Both the position numbers and the translations under genes were made by a program. Of a stretch of 64,000 nt of DNA, positions 45,281 to 54,122 are shown piece by piece. Within the stretch, counting starts at the first letter, position 1, and the number at the start of each line of letters is the position of its first letter. Source of the stretch: Ulvibacterium sp. Lineage in GTDB: Bacteria; Bacteroidota; Bacteroidia; Flavobacteriales; Flavobacteriaceae. The stretch lies in NCBI RefSeq assembly GCF_028285715.1, contig NZ_JANQOO010000010.1, forward strand, positions 248,001 to 312,000, in the 5' to 3' direction. The notes beneath the pieces are model-generated. The model did no database searches. It had not been told where the DNA came from and was given only the letters and a program-made list of their open reading frames with translations.

Positions 45281-48157
45281 TCAATTAATTTTTACAGCCC
45301 GTACGGCCTCAACAAAATGTTTGGGCCTTGCCTCCGTGAAATGTGCTATTTGATGACGACAACTGAAGCCGCATGCCACAATTTCATGGTCTTTGTGTAG
45401 CTTTTTTATTGCTGGAAACAGAATTTCATTTCCAATTTTTTGGGAAAGGGCGTAATGTTCCTTTTCGTAGCCAAAAGAACCGGCCATACCACAACACCCC
45501 GATGGTATTTCCTGGATTTTCCTTGTAGAATCCTTTACCAATGTCTTCATGGCATTAGTGCCATAGAGTGCCTTTTGATGGCAATGCCCATGAATGGCCA
45601 GGGCCTTGGATATGGGTTCTAATCGTACGTCCAAATGGCCTTTTTCCAATTCATTGCTCAAGAATACATCAATCATCATCACCCCATTTTTCAATTGTTC
45701 CGCCATCTCCGTATCGGCAATCATATCCGGCAAATCATCATTTAGGGCCGAGGCACAACTGGGCTCACACACCACCACCTTTAATCCCTTATCCAAGAAT
45801 TTTTTCAATCCTTGTGTTGTCCGTACTCCCTCCCTCTTCGCGTCCCGTAAAAACCCATGGGAGATTTTCGGTCGTTGGCAACAACCCACATTGGCCAAAA
45901 TGACCTCATAACCACAGGAATTCAGAAGCTGAAGTGCTGAAATCCCTACCTGGGGTTCGTGATAATTCAAATAGGTATCCGCAAAAAGCACCACTTTTTT
46001 GTCGCCTACATTTGTTTTATGGGCATGCATAGCGAACCATTTATAAAAGGGCCGTTTGGCAAAACCGGGTAGTTTCCTCCGCTTATCGAATTTTACGGCA
46101 CGTTCCAAAATCGATCGAAACAGCTTGGTTTTTTGAAGGGGGTTGATCATATTGGCCTTCCATCCGGCTATGTTCGCCGCGGCCCTTGCGGAATCACGTA
46201 TCAATTTATCCCTAAGCGTAATGCCATGTTCATCATAATACATTTGCAAGCTATCGCTTTTCATCTTCGCCATATCCACATTACTGGGACATTCGGATTT
46301 ACAGGCCTTACAGGAAAGGCAAAGGTCCATGACCTCATGGAGACGTTGGCTGGTCAGACCTTTCTCTCCAAATTGATTGGACATCGCCAAGCGCAGCGCA
46401 TTGGCCCTTCCCCTTGTTGAATGCTCTTCGTCCCTTGTGGCCTTGAAACTGGGGCACATGGTTCCACCGATTATTTTTCGGCACTCCCCAACACCGGTAC
46501 ACATATGTACCGAGGCCCCAAAACCTCCTTCGACTCGGTATTGGTATTCTGTCCTTACCGCTTGGTCTTGATAGGCCGTCCCATACCGTAAATTATGTTC
46601 AATGGTTTGTGCCTCAACAATCTTGCCCGGATTCATCAGGTTATCGGGGTCGAATAGTTTTTTAATATCCAAAAAGACCTTGTATAGGGTTTCCCCGAAA
46701 AAACGTTTGTTATAAGCACTCCTTACCAGACCATCTCCATGTTCCCCGCTCCAAGACCCTTTGTACTTCATTACCAGTTCAAAGGTATCTTCGGTGATCG
46801 CCTTCAGTCTTTGGATATCCTCTTCCAATCGAAGATCCAATATGGGGCGTACGTGGATTACCCCAACACTGGCGTGAGCATACATCGTCGCCTGGGCCCC
46901 ATTCTTCTCACATATTTTCAAAACCTGATCGATATACTCGGGCAAGTGTTGGGATGGTATTCCCGCATCCTCGATAAATGCCAAGGGCTTTTTGTTGCCT
47001 TTTAACCCCAACATCAATCCCAAACCTTTCTTACGGATTACCCAAACATCCTCGTAGGCTTCGCCTTCCGGGAAAATGGGGTAGGCATAACCCAATCCAC
47101 TCGCCTTCAATTCTGCTATCATTTGCAGTGGTCTATCCATCACCTCGTCCATGGTATCTCCGTAGAATTCTACTATTAATATGGCTTCCGGGTTTCCTTC
47201 TAAAAAGTGACAATGGTTTTTTGTAGTGAGGTTCTCCCTACTAAGGCCGATAACTGTTTTATCCAATATTTCTATAGCGGAGGGGCTAAACGGCAGTATG
47301 GATTCTACCGCGGAAATGGCTTCCAAAATTTCGGCAAAATGTGCCACACAGACCGATTTATACTTGGGCAGATCCACAAGATTAAGCTTCAGTTCCAAGG
47401 TAGTGGCCAAGGTGCCTTCGCTACCACAGATTAATTTGCTTAGGTTCCATTGGTCGGTATGGACAAATTCGTCCAGATTGTATCCTCCGACTCTTCGCAT
47501 TACCTTGGGAAAGCGTTTCTTGATTTCCTTAACATGAGTATCCACCAATTTTTTGAAAACGGCATAAATCTCTCCCTCACGATCGTTTTGTGAGGCCCTT
47601 TTACGATATTCTTCCGAGGAACAGTTCTTTAAGCCTAGCGAGGTGCCATCTGCGAGTATTACCTTAGCCTCCAAAATGTGATCTACGGTCTTACCGTACA
47701 AAATACTTTTGGTACCCGACGAATTGTTGCCGACCATACCCCCTACGTTTGCCCTGCTCCCCGTAGCGGGATCCGGTGCAAAATGCAATCCGTAGGGTTT
47801 CAATTCCGCATTGAGATTGTCCCTTACCATGCCCGGTTGTACCCGTGCCCATTTTTCCGTTACGTTTATTTCCAACAGATCGTTCATGTATTTGGAAAAA
47901 TCCAAAATCATGCTTTTGCCTACGGTCTGTCCGGCCAAGCTGGTTCCAGCTCCCCTGGGAAGGATGCTGATCTTGTTCTTTTGTGCAACGGAAATGGCAT
48001 TTTTTACATCTTCGGCATCCTTTGGCAAGACTACCGCAAAAGGTTTTATTTGATAGATACTGGCATCAGTGGCATACATGCCCAAAGAGTATTCGTCCGT
48101 TAAAACTTCTCCCTTTAACGATTTATCCAAACGATTAAAAATAGCCTTCATCCCCAT
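45281..48157 (-). CDS. FAD-binding and Fe-S-binding oxidoreductase (D-lactate/glycolate dehydrogenase-like)
   Basis: I start at the ATG at 48157; a TTG five codons earlier overlaps the permease stop, and a further ATG at 48151 is also possible. The protein has about 958 residues. An N-terminal PCMH-type FAD domain contains ILPRGAGTSLAGQ. The GlcD/D-lactate-dehydrogenase substrate domain follows, ending with HASVGVIHVRPILDLR and GEHGDGLVRS. Next are two ferredoxin-like cysteine clusters (CTGVGECRKIIGGTMCP and CLSCKACKSECP) and a CCG-type C-terminal domain (VGCCQRPKISHG, GCCGMAGSFGYEKEH). This fused layout is used by membrane-associated D-lactate, D-2-hydroxyglutarate and glycolate dehydrogenases. 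It should oxidise a 2-hydroxy acid to a 2-oxo acid. Confidence 0.88.
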   Translation of the reverse strand: MGMKAIFNRLDKSLKGEVLTDEYSLGMYATDASIYQIKPFAVVLPKDAEDVKNAISVAQKNKISILPRGAGTSLAGQTVGKSMILDFSKYMNDLLEINVTEKWARVQPGMVRDNLNAELKPYGLHFAPDPATGSRANVGGMVGNNSSGTKSILYGKTVDHILEAKVILADGTSLGLKNCSSEEYRKRASQNDREGEIYAVFKKLVDTHVKEIKKRFPKVMRRVGGYNLDEFVHTDQWNLSKLICGSEGTLATTLELKLNLVDLPKYKSVCVAHFAEILEAISAVESILPFSPSAIEILDKTVIGLSRENLTTKNHCHFLEGNPEAILIVEFYGDTMDEVMDRPLQMIAELKASGLGYAYPIFPEGEAYEDVWVIRKKGLGLMLGLKGNKKPLAFIEDAGIPSQHLPEYIDQVLKICEKNGAQATMYAHASVGVIHVRPILDLRLEEDIQRLKAITEDTFELVMKYKGSWSGEHGDGLVRSAYNKRFFGETLYKVFLDIKKLFDPDNLMNPGKIVEAQTIEHNLRYGTAYQDQAVRTEYQYRVEGGFGASVHMCTGVGECRKIIGGTMCPSFKATRDEEHSTRGRANALRLAMSNQFGEKGLTSQRLHEVMDLCLSCKACKSECPSNVDMAKMKSDSLQMYYDEHGITLRDKLIRDSARAAANIAGWKANMINPLQKTKLFRSILERAVKFDKRRKLPGFAKRPFYKWFAMHAHKTNVGDKKVVLFADTYLNYHEPQVGISALQLLNSCGYEVILANVGCCQRPKISHGFLRDAKREGVRTTQGLKKFLDKGLKVVVCEPSCASALNDDLPDMIADTEMAEQLKNGVMMIDVFLSNELEKGHLDVRLEPISKALAIHGHCHQKALYGTNAMKTLVKDSTRKIQEIPSGCCGMAGSFGYEKEHYALSQKIGNEILFPAIKKLHKDHEIVACGFSCRHQIAHFTEARPKHFVEAVRAVKIN

Positions 48158-48168
48158 AATGCCGTTTA

Positions 48169-49836
48169 TCAAATAAAGATAAGTCCCAGGAGACCAACCA
48201 CCAATAAATAATATAACGTAGGTACAATGGTCCTGCGCAAAACCATACCTTCCTTTCCAAGGAAGCCAACAGTAGCGGAGGCCGCTACCACATTGTGAAT
48301 CGCGATCATATTTCCCGCAGCCGCACCGACCGCTTGCAGTGCCAATACTATATAAGAGGGCATTGCCAATTTTGCCGCTACCCCAAACTGGAACAGTCCG
48401 AACATAAGGTTGCTTACGGTATTGCTACCAGCAATAAAGGCTCCCAGTGCACCAATGGTAGGGGCGAACATGGGATAAATGCGACCAACGGTATCCGCTA
48501 CCCATTCGGCCATCGCAATGGGCATACCGGGAATACCGGCAGGATTGGCTCCCGAGTTAATGTAGATACGCACCATGGGAACCGTAAAAATCAACACAAA
48601 ACCGGCTCCCAATAACATTTTTGCACTGTCCTTAAAGGCAATCCGAACCTTGTCCCATTTCATATTATGCAACCCAATAGTAATCGTTCCCGCTATCAGC
48701 AGAATTGTCCCGGGCAAATAGATCGGGCTACTAGAAGCCGAGATGGAGGTACCCAAAATTTCGGCCCATACTATTTTAATATTGCCAAGCCATCCCTTTA
48801 AGGGTAGTTGTGGAAGTCTGGACAATACCAATAGGGCCGCCATAGCCAGATAGGGGATCCATGCCTTGGCCAATGGCATCTTTTTCCCGACAATATCATC
48901 CTTCAATTTTACTTTTAAAGTGCCGAACCAAGTGGAAGGCCAGTTTTCGGCGGAATCAAAATCCCAAACCTTTTTTGGAATCAAAAAACCCCGCTTCGCC
49001 CCAATCACAACAATAGGAATAGCGACCAAGGCCCCCAATAGGGAAGGAAACTCGGGACCTAGAAAAAGACCCGTAAGAACATAGGGAACCGTAAATGCAA
49101 GTCCGCCAAAAAAAGTGAAGGGCAGTATTTGCAATCCTTCCTTCCAAGATTTGTTCTTTCCAAAAAAACGGGTCATCATGCAGACCATGAGGGTTGGTAT
49201 AAGGGTCCCGGTTATACCGTGTAGAAGTACTACTTGAGAGGTAACCTGTTGTATATAATCGGAAAGTTCCAACCCGGTTGCGGCAAGTTCCGCATCAAAT
49301 TCGGGGCTTTGGATGCCACCACTTACGCCAACCAAAATAGGGGTTCCAACGGCCCCAAAGGATACTGCAGTACTCTGCACCATCATCCCCAACATTACCG
49401 CACAAAAAGCCGGAAAGCCCAAACCTACCAACAGGGGTGCTACAATTGCCGCCGGGGTACCGAAACCGGCCGCTCCTTCAATAAAGGAACCGAAAAGCCA
49501 TACGATGATGACCACCTGTACCCTCCGATCTTTGGAGATATTGGCAAAACCCTCTCGAATTACACTTAAAGCCCTAGAATACTTGAGTAGATTTAAGAGT
49601 ACGATGGCCCCAAAGACAATATACAAAATGTCGAAAGTGATGAACAGTCCTTGAATCGTGGAAGCTATGATATCGATAATAGCTATATCCCAAACCAAAA
49701 AAGCAATCCCGATCGTGACCAAAAAAGAAATAGGCATGGCCCTTTTTGCCGGCATTCTTAATCCGACCAAAAGTATGGCGGCCGTAAGAATAGGAACGAC
49801 CGCCAGAAATGCCAATAGGGATGATGACCTGTCCAA
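48169..49836 (-). CDS. lldP: Lactate permease family (LldP/LctP) transporter
   Basis: The 555-residue protein has about twelve to fourteen hydrophobic helices and LctP motifs: GLRMPAKRAMPISFLV near residue 25-40, GSFIEGAAGFGTPAAIVAPLLVGLGFP (core EGAAGFGTPAAI), GAFIAGSNTVSNLMFG and QAVGAAAGNMIAIHNVVAA. The reading frame has no ATG upstream before a stop, so a TTG start at 49836 is the best choice. E. coli LldP and GlcA of this family move L-lactate, D-lactate and glycolate with protons. It is 11 bases upstream of the FAD/Fe-S oxidase gene, so the pair imports and oxidises the same 2-hydroxy acid. Confidence 0.93.
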   Translation of the reverse strand: MDRSSSLLAFLAVVPILTAAILLVGLRMPAKRAMPISFLVTIGIAFLVWDIAIIDIIASTIQGLFITFDILYIVFGAIVLLNLLKYSRALSVIREGFANISKDRRVQVVIIVWLFGSFIEGAAGFGTPAAIVAPLLVGLGFPAFCAVMLGMMVQSTAVSFGAVGTPILVGVSGGIQSPEFDAELAATGLELSDYIQQVTSQVVLLHGITGTLIPTLMVCMMTRFFGKNKSWKEGLQILPFTFFGGLAFTVPYVLTGLFLGPEFPSLLGALVAIPIVVIGAKRGFLIPKKVWDFDSAENWPSTWFGTLKVKLKDDIVGKKMPLAKAWIPYLAMAALLVLSRLPQLPLKGWLGNIKIVWAEILGTSISASSSPIYLPGTILLIAGTITIGLHNMKWDKVRIAFKDSAKMLLGAGFVLIFTVPMVRIYINSGANPAGIPGMPIAMAEWVADTVGRIYPMFAPTIGALGAFIAGSNTVSNLMFGLFQFGVAAKLAMPSYIVLALQAVGAAAGNMIAIHNVVAASATVGFLGKEGMVLRRTIVPTLYYLLVVGLLGLIFI

Positions 49837-50030
49837 CTTAGTTTTTGTTCTACAATTTAAACCCTTGCAATCTGTTTAAAAATAATACAAATAGGACTGA
49901 TATTCGGAAAGTCCTTAAGATTCTTTGCAAGTGCCCTAGCCCAAATTAAGGAAAACCCGAATGCACTAGACACCTATTCCCAATGACAAAAACTATAAAC
50001 TAAAATTTTATGGACAAAAATCCGACTCCA

Positions 50031-50046
50031 TTGCAAACCTTTGCAT
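50031..50046. promoter_or_regulatory. Putative LacI-type operator upstream of the metallophosphoesterase
   Basis: TTGCAAACCTTTGCAT contains the palindrome TGCAAA-CC-TTTGCA. The reverse strand core TGCAAAGGTTTGCA is identical to the palindrome in front of iolJ at 62058-62073. It is 81 bases before the metallophosphoesterase ATG and 195 bases from the divergent permease start. A half-site TTTGCAA occurs at 49924-49930 in the same gap, which otherwise shows no gene. Confidence 0.65.
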
Positions 50047-50126
50047 AAAATAGATAAGGCTATCCCTTTTATATCCACTATTTTTATGTGGCATAGCCCA
50101 ACTCTGAGCACTTATTTCGTAATGGT

Positions 50127-52073
50127 ATGAGCTTCCCAAGAAACGTAAAATACCTACTCTCCTCCGTTATCCTAATAATCGGTATTTCCTGTGCCCCGAA
50201 AAAAGGCATATATCCGGAAAATTTAAGGGTTGCCGTAATTGCCGATGTACACCTTCAGGACGTTTACGGTAAACTTCAGGATAGTGAATACCCTGGGGTA
50301 AAGAACCCCAAAAATGGGAACTATGTACTTATCCGAACGATGGGAAGTCAGTTGAGGTCCACCCGGATTTTTAATGAAAATTACTTCGCGTTTTTGGCCG
50401 CTCTTGACGACATAGTCAAAAGAGATGTGGACTATGTATTGTTACCTGGGGATTTCTCGGATGACGGGCAGCCTATCCATCTACGTGGACTAAAACGGAT
50501 ATTGGAAGACTATTCCAAAGACCATGGACTGTCATTCTATTTAATCCATGGCAACCATGATGTTGTACGGCCGTTTAACCGCAAAGATGGAAAAACTGAT
50601 TTCCTTGGGGAAGGTGGTAAGCAGCAACCCATTATGTCGCAGGTGCAGATGTATGTTGCCGATACCACCAAAGAACACCCGGTAGTAGTCTCAAGGGATA
50701 TTCAAAATTTGGGGTATTACGAGTGTACGGACCTTATGGCCGATTTTGGATTTTTTCCCAAAGAAGATCATGTATATTGGGAATCCCCGTTTTCTGGATA
50801 TACCTATGATACTTATACTTTTGAAAAGGCCAAGGAACAGGCGTCCTTAAAAAATAGGAGCCGCTTACTTCCTTCCAATGCTATTCCCTTGCCGGACACC
50901 AGTTATCTGGTAGAACCGATTGAAGGCATCTGGTTACTCGCCCTTGATGCGAATACCTATCTAAAAAAAGCAAAAAAAGATAAGAAAAGAGGAGCAGAGG
51001 ATTATCCCAATACCGGATTGGGTCACGACAATCTCCTTGACACCAAAAAATACCTCGTGGACTGGGTAAGGAAAGTGGTGAAAAATGCGGAAAGACAAGG
51101 CAAAATACTCATCGCCTTTAGCCACTACCCCATGGTCGATTTTACAAATGGTGCTACTCCTGAAATTGATAATTTATTAGTCGGCAGTCAAATGCAATTG
51201 AGGCGGGTTCCCAATAACAAAGTGGCCGAAGTATTTGCCGATGCAGGCCTAAAACTCCACTTTGGAGGTCATATACATATTAACGACACAGGAATTACCA
51301 CCACGGAAAAGGGAAACACATTGGTGAACGTTCAAGTGCCCTCCTTGGCTGCTTATAAACCGGCCTACAAACTGCTTACTATAAAAGAAAAAGCGGTTAT
51401 GGAGGTGCAGACGATAACCTTGGATTCCGTTCCCAAACTTGATGAATTTTTCGACCTATATGAACAGGAGCACGCTTTTTTGAGAAGTATAAATGACAAA
51501 AATGCCTGGAACAATATGGTTTTGACCTCAAAGACCTATAATGAGTTTATGACATGGCATTTAAGGGAACTCATTCGATTACGATTCCTAAAATCCGAAT
51601 GGCCAACTAAATTTGCTTCCTTTCTTTTACCCATTTCCGGTAAAGAATTACTTGTGCTCTCACAAACGAACACCTCGGAACGTCTTGAAGAATCATTGAA
51701 AAAAATCAAGGAGAATAAGACTTCGGATTACTGGATAATAGCACGGGAAGGTGCTAAAATGGCAAATCTGGACTTTGAGCGGTTCGACGATTGGTCGGGA
51801 TTTGATTTAGTATTCGATCTCTATCGACTTAGAAGCGCCGACGAATTGGCCTTCAACGATATTGGCCAAGAACGGTTGGACCAATACCAGCTTCTTATCC
51901 AATCGTTCCTACAACAAGAAAAACTAATTTCAGATAATGACCCGATGCGAAGCAGCCTGATCGAGTTGCTAAAAATGTTTCAAAAATTTATGAACGGGGA
52001 GCCTTCCGACCATTTTCAAATACATCTCAATACCGGGAAAGTAATCCCGTTGCATAGCAAAACGGCAGATTGA
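50127..52073 (+). CDS. Calcineurin-like metallophosphoesterase lipoprotein
   Basis: The 648-residue protein begins with a lipoprotein signal (LIIGISCAPKKG, Cys22). It carries the full dinuclear metallophosphoesterase signature: VIADVHLQD (Asp40, His42), LLPGDFSDDG, LIHGNHDVVRP, FSHYPMVDF and HFGGHIHINDT, all before about residue 400. The last 230 residues are helical and unassigned. It should hydrolyse a phosphomonoester or diester in the periplasm or at the cell surface. A LacI-type operator matching that of the inositol operon lies upstream, which makes an inositol phosphate or glycerophosphoinositol a reasonable, unproven substrate. It converges on iolG. Confidence 0.88.
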   Translation: MSFPRNVKYLLSSVILIIGISCAPKKGIYPENLRVAVIADVHLQDVYGKLQDSEYPGVKNPKNGNYVLIRTMGSQLRSTRIFNENYFAFLAALDDIVKRDVDYVLLPGDFSDDGQPIHLRGLKRILEDYSKDHGLSFYLIHGNHDVVRPFNRKDGKTDFLGEGGKQQPIMSQVQMYVADTTKEHPVVVSRDIQNLGYYECTDLMADFGFFPKEDHVYWESPFSGYTYDTYTFEKAKEQASLKNRSRLLPSNAIPLPDTSYLVEPIEGIWLLALDANTYLKKAKKDKKRGAEDYPNTGLGHDNLLDTKKYLVDWVRKVVKNAERQGKILIAFSHYPMVDFTNGATPEIDNLLVGSQMQLRRVPNNKVAEVFADAGLKLHFGGHIHINDTGITTTEKGNTLVNVQVPSLAAYKPAYKLLTIKEKAVMEVQTITLDSVPKLDEFFDLYEQEHAFLRSINDKNAWNNMVLTSKTYNEFMTWHLRELIRLRFLKSEWPTKFASFLLPISGKELLVLSQTNTSERLEESLKKIKENKTSDYWIIAREGAKMANLDFERFDDWSGFDLVFDLYRLRSADELAFNDIGQERLDQYQLLIQSFLQQEKLISDNDPMRSSLIELLKMFQKFMNGEPSDHFQIHLNTGKVIPLHSKTAD

Positions 52074-52089
52074 AACCCTATGGGAAGCT

Positions 52090-52118
52090 AGAAGCCGAAC
52101 CGATTCGGTTGGACTTCT
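52090..52118. terminator. Imperfect hairpin between convergent metallophosphoesterase and iolG
   Basis: An imperfect inverted repeat with outer arms AGAAG/CTTCT and inner arms AACCGA/TCGGTT (two mismatches between them) lies between the two stops. There is no T-run on either side, so efficient intrinsic termination is doubtful; it may act as a transcript 3'-end structure. Confidence 0.35.
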
Positions 52119-52186
52119 GAAATGAAAAGGGGCCAAATCCCTGCCTATTCAAAATACACGATGAAGAGCCAATACCTAAATGCGAA

Positions 52187-53194
52187 TCATCCGATTTCCG
52201 ATATTTTTACCGGCCTGTTTTCCTGAATGGATTTTATTGCGGCAAGTCCAATTTTTAAAGATTGCAGACCATCATTCCCATTGACGGGCATCATGGTGCC
52301 GTTTGAAAGCCCCTTAATAAAATCTTTCATTTCCGTTTTGTAGGCCTCCTGATAGCGTTCCAAGAAAAAATGTAAGGGTAAGGCCGCATGTATCCCTCGA
52401 TCGTTGTACAGTTTATGTGAATCGTGAAAATTATTGTTGGATTGCACCATACCCTTTGATCCAAAGACTTCCACCCTCTGATCGTAACCGTAGGAGGCCT
52501 CTCTACTATTATCTATGATGGCCATGGTACCATCCGAATAGGTTAGCGTAACTACAGCGGTGTCGATATCCCCGGCATCTCCGATGGCCGGATCGATTAA
52601 AACAGCGCCTTTAGCGTACACTTCCTCAACTTCCTTGTCCACCACAAAACGGGCCATATCAAAATCATGAATAGTCATATCCAAAAACAGACCTCCTGAT
52701 TTTTCAATGTAGCTTACCGGCGGAGCACCGGGATCTCGACTTGTAATCTTAACTAAATGAGGTAATCCTACAGCTTCGTTTTTCACTAATTCCCGAACCT
52801 TCCTAAATTCCTTGTCGAACCTTCTATTAAAACCCAACATTAGCTTTACCTCGGCCTCTTTTACGATTCGTAACACTTCCGAAACCCTTGCCAATGATAG
52901 ATCCAATGGTTTTTCACAGAAAATATGTTTTCCCGCTTTTGCCGACAACTCCACATAATCGGCATGCGTATTCGTGGGGGAACATATCAAGACGGCATCG
53001 ATTTGGGTGCCTCCCAACATTTCCTCAAAAGTATCAGTGGTATAGGGTACGCCTTTGTTCCTTGCATATTGCAAAGACTCCTCATCGGGATCCGTCGCCG
53101 CTACGACCTCTACATCCGATGTTTGGAGCAGATTGTCCAAGTGGATTTTTCCGATTCTTCCCAATCCTGCTATGGCTAATTTTAATTTTGTCAT
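52187..53194 (-). CDS. iolG: myo-Inositol 2-dehydrogenase
   Basis: The 335-residue Gfo/Idh/MocA oxidoreductase has an N-terminal Rossmann motif AGLGRIGKIHLDNL (about 9-22), the catalytic-type lysine in CEKPLDLS (near 96), and DMTIHDFDMARF (near 173-184), matching the active-site Asp and His of inositol dehydrogenases. It oxidises myo-inositol to 2-keto-myo-inositol with NAD+, the first step of the pathway. It is the last gene of the operon. Related enzymes act on scyllo-inositol or other polyols, but the full pathway next to it favours myo-inositol. Confidence 0.92.
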   Translation of the reverse strand: MTKLKLAIAGLGRIGKIHLDNLLQTSDVEVVAATDPDEESLQYARNKGVPYTTDTFEEMLGGTQIDAVLICSPTNTHADYVELSAKAGKHIFCEKPLDLSLARVSEVLRIVKEAEVKLMLGFNRRFDKEFRKVRELVKNEAVGLPHLVKITSRDPGAPPVSYIEKSGGLFLDMTIHDFDMARFVVDKEVEEVYAKGAVLIDPAIGDAGDIDTAVVTLTYSDGTMAIIDNSREASYGYDQRVEVFGSKGMVQSNNNFHDSHKLYNDRGIHAALPLHFFLERYQEAYKTEMKDFIKGLSNGTMMPVNGNDGLQSLKIGLAAIKSIQENRPVKISEIG

Positions 53195-53208
53195 CTGTTT
53201 CTAATTAA

Positions 53209-54114
53209 TTACAATCCCAGTGTTTTTATGTAGTCCCTATTGGCCTGTGCACATTTTTTGGGTGCTCCCATACCTGGAAGTATATCCTGTTCCACAACGA
53301 TCCAATCCCCATAGTCCTTATCTTTCAAAAGCTTTACAACTGCATTGAAATCTACAGATCCTTTTCCAAGCTCGCAGAACACTCCTTTTTTTAGGGCATC
53401 GAAATAGTCCCCGTTTTCTTGATGGGATAACCGTGCAGCTTCAGGGTCATAGTCCTTAAAGTGAACGTGCCATATTCGGTCCGAATACTTTGTTATGGCA
53501 TCTATGGGATTACCCCCACCAAAGGCATAATGCCCTGTATCCAAACAAAGTCCCAAAAATTCAGGGTCGGTCAAGGCCATAAGCGTATCTATTTCCTGTG
53601 GGGTCTCTACATACCCTGCACAATGATGGTGAAAAACGGTGCGTAGTCCGTGTTTTTCCTTCACCGCTTTGGCTACTTTTTCGGCACCTATCGCATATGC
53701 CTTCCATTGCTCTTCTGAAAGTCCCATTTCCGGGGTTATTCTCCCTGCATATTGGGTACGGTATGGTACGGTCCCATTGTCATCGGCCAAAACAATAAAT
53801 GCTTTCGTATATCCCGCATCATGCATCAACTGGGCCACTTTTAATGCGGCATCGACTCCAGTTTCATGAGTATCGCTATCGGCCAAGGCCACCGGAACAA
53901 AGGCTCCCAGTAACTCTAAACCTCTTTTTTCAATTTCCCGCCGCAAGAGATTGGGATTTGTGGGCATATATCCCCAATCACCGAGTTCCGTACCAATATA
54001 CCCTGTTTCCTTTATTTCGTCCAAAACCTGTTCAAACCCGATTTCCTCGGATTTTTCCTCTAGGTCAAATTCCAGGGCGCCCCAGGAACAGGGTGCATTT
54101 GCTATTTTAATCAT
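53209..54114 (-). CDS. iolE: IolE-type TIM-barrel protein, probable myo-inosose-2 dehydratase
   Basis: The 301-residue AP-endonuclease-2/xylose-isomerase-fold protein begins IANAPCSWGALEFD. It contains GYIGTELGDWGYMPTNP, TVFHHHCAGYVETPQE, LGLCLDTGHYAFGGG and WHVHFKDYDP, which supply the expected metal-binding Glu, His and Asp. The blocks resemble IolE/inosose dehydratase family proteins. It should dehydrate 2-keto-myo-inositol to a diketo intermediate, the substrate of IolD. It lies between iolA and iolG with gaps of 8 and 14 bases. An inosose isomerase (IolI) is the main alternative within the same fold. Confidence 0.85.
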   Translation of the reverse strand: MIKIANAPCSWGALEFDLEEKSEEIGFEQVLDEIKETGYIGTELGDWGYMPTNPNLLRREIEKRGLELLGAFVPVALADSDTHETGVDAALKVAQLMHDAGYTKAFIVLADDNGTVPYRTQYAGRITPEMGLSEEQWKAYAIGAEKVAKAVKEKHGLRTVFHHHCAGYVETPQEIDTLMALTDPEFLGLCLDTGHYAFGGGNPIDAITKYSDRIWHVHFKDYDPEAARLSHQENGDYFDALKKGVFCELGKGSVDFNAVVKLLKDKDYGDWIVVEQDILPGMGAPKKCAQANRDYIKTLGL

Positions 54115-54122
54115 TCCAATTT

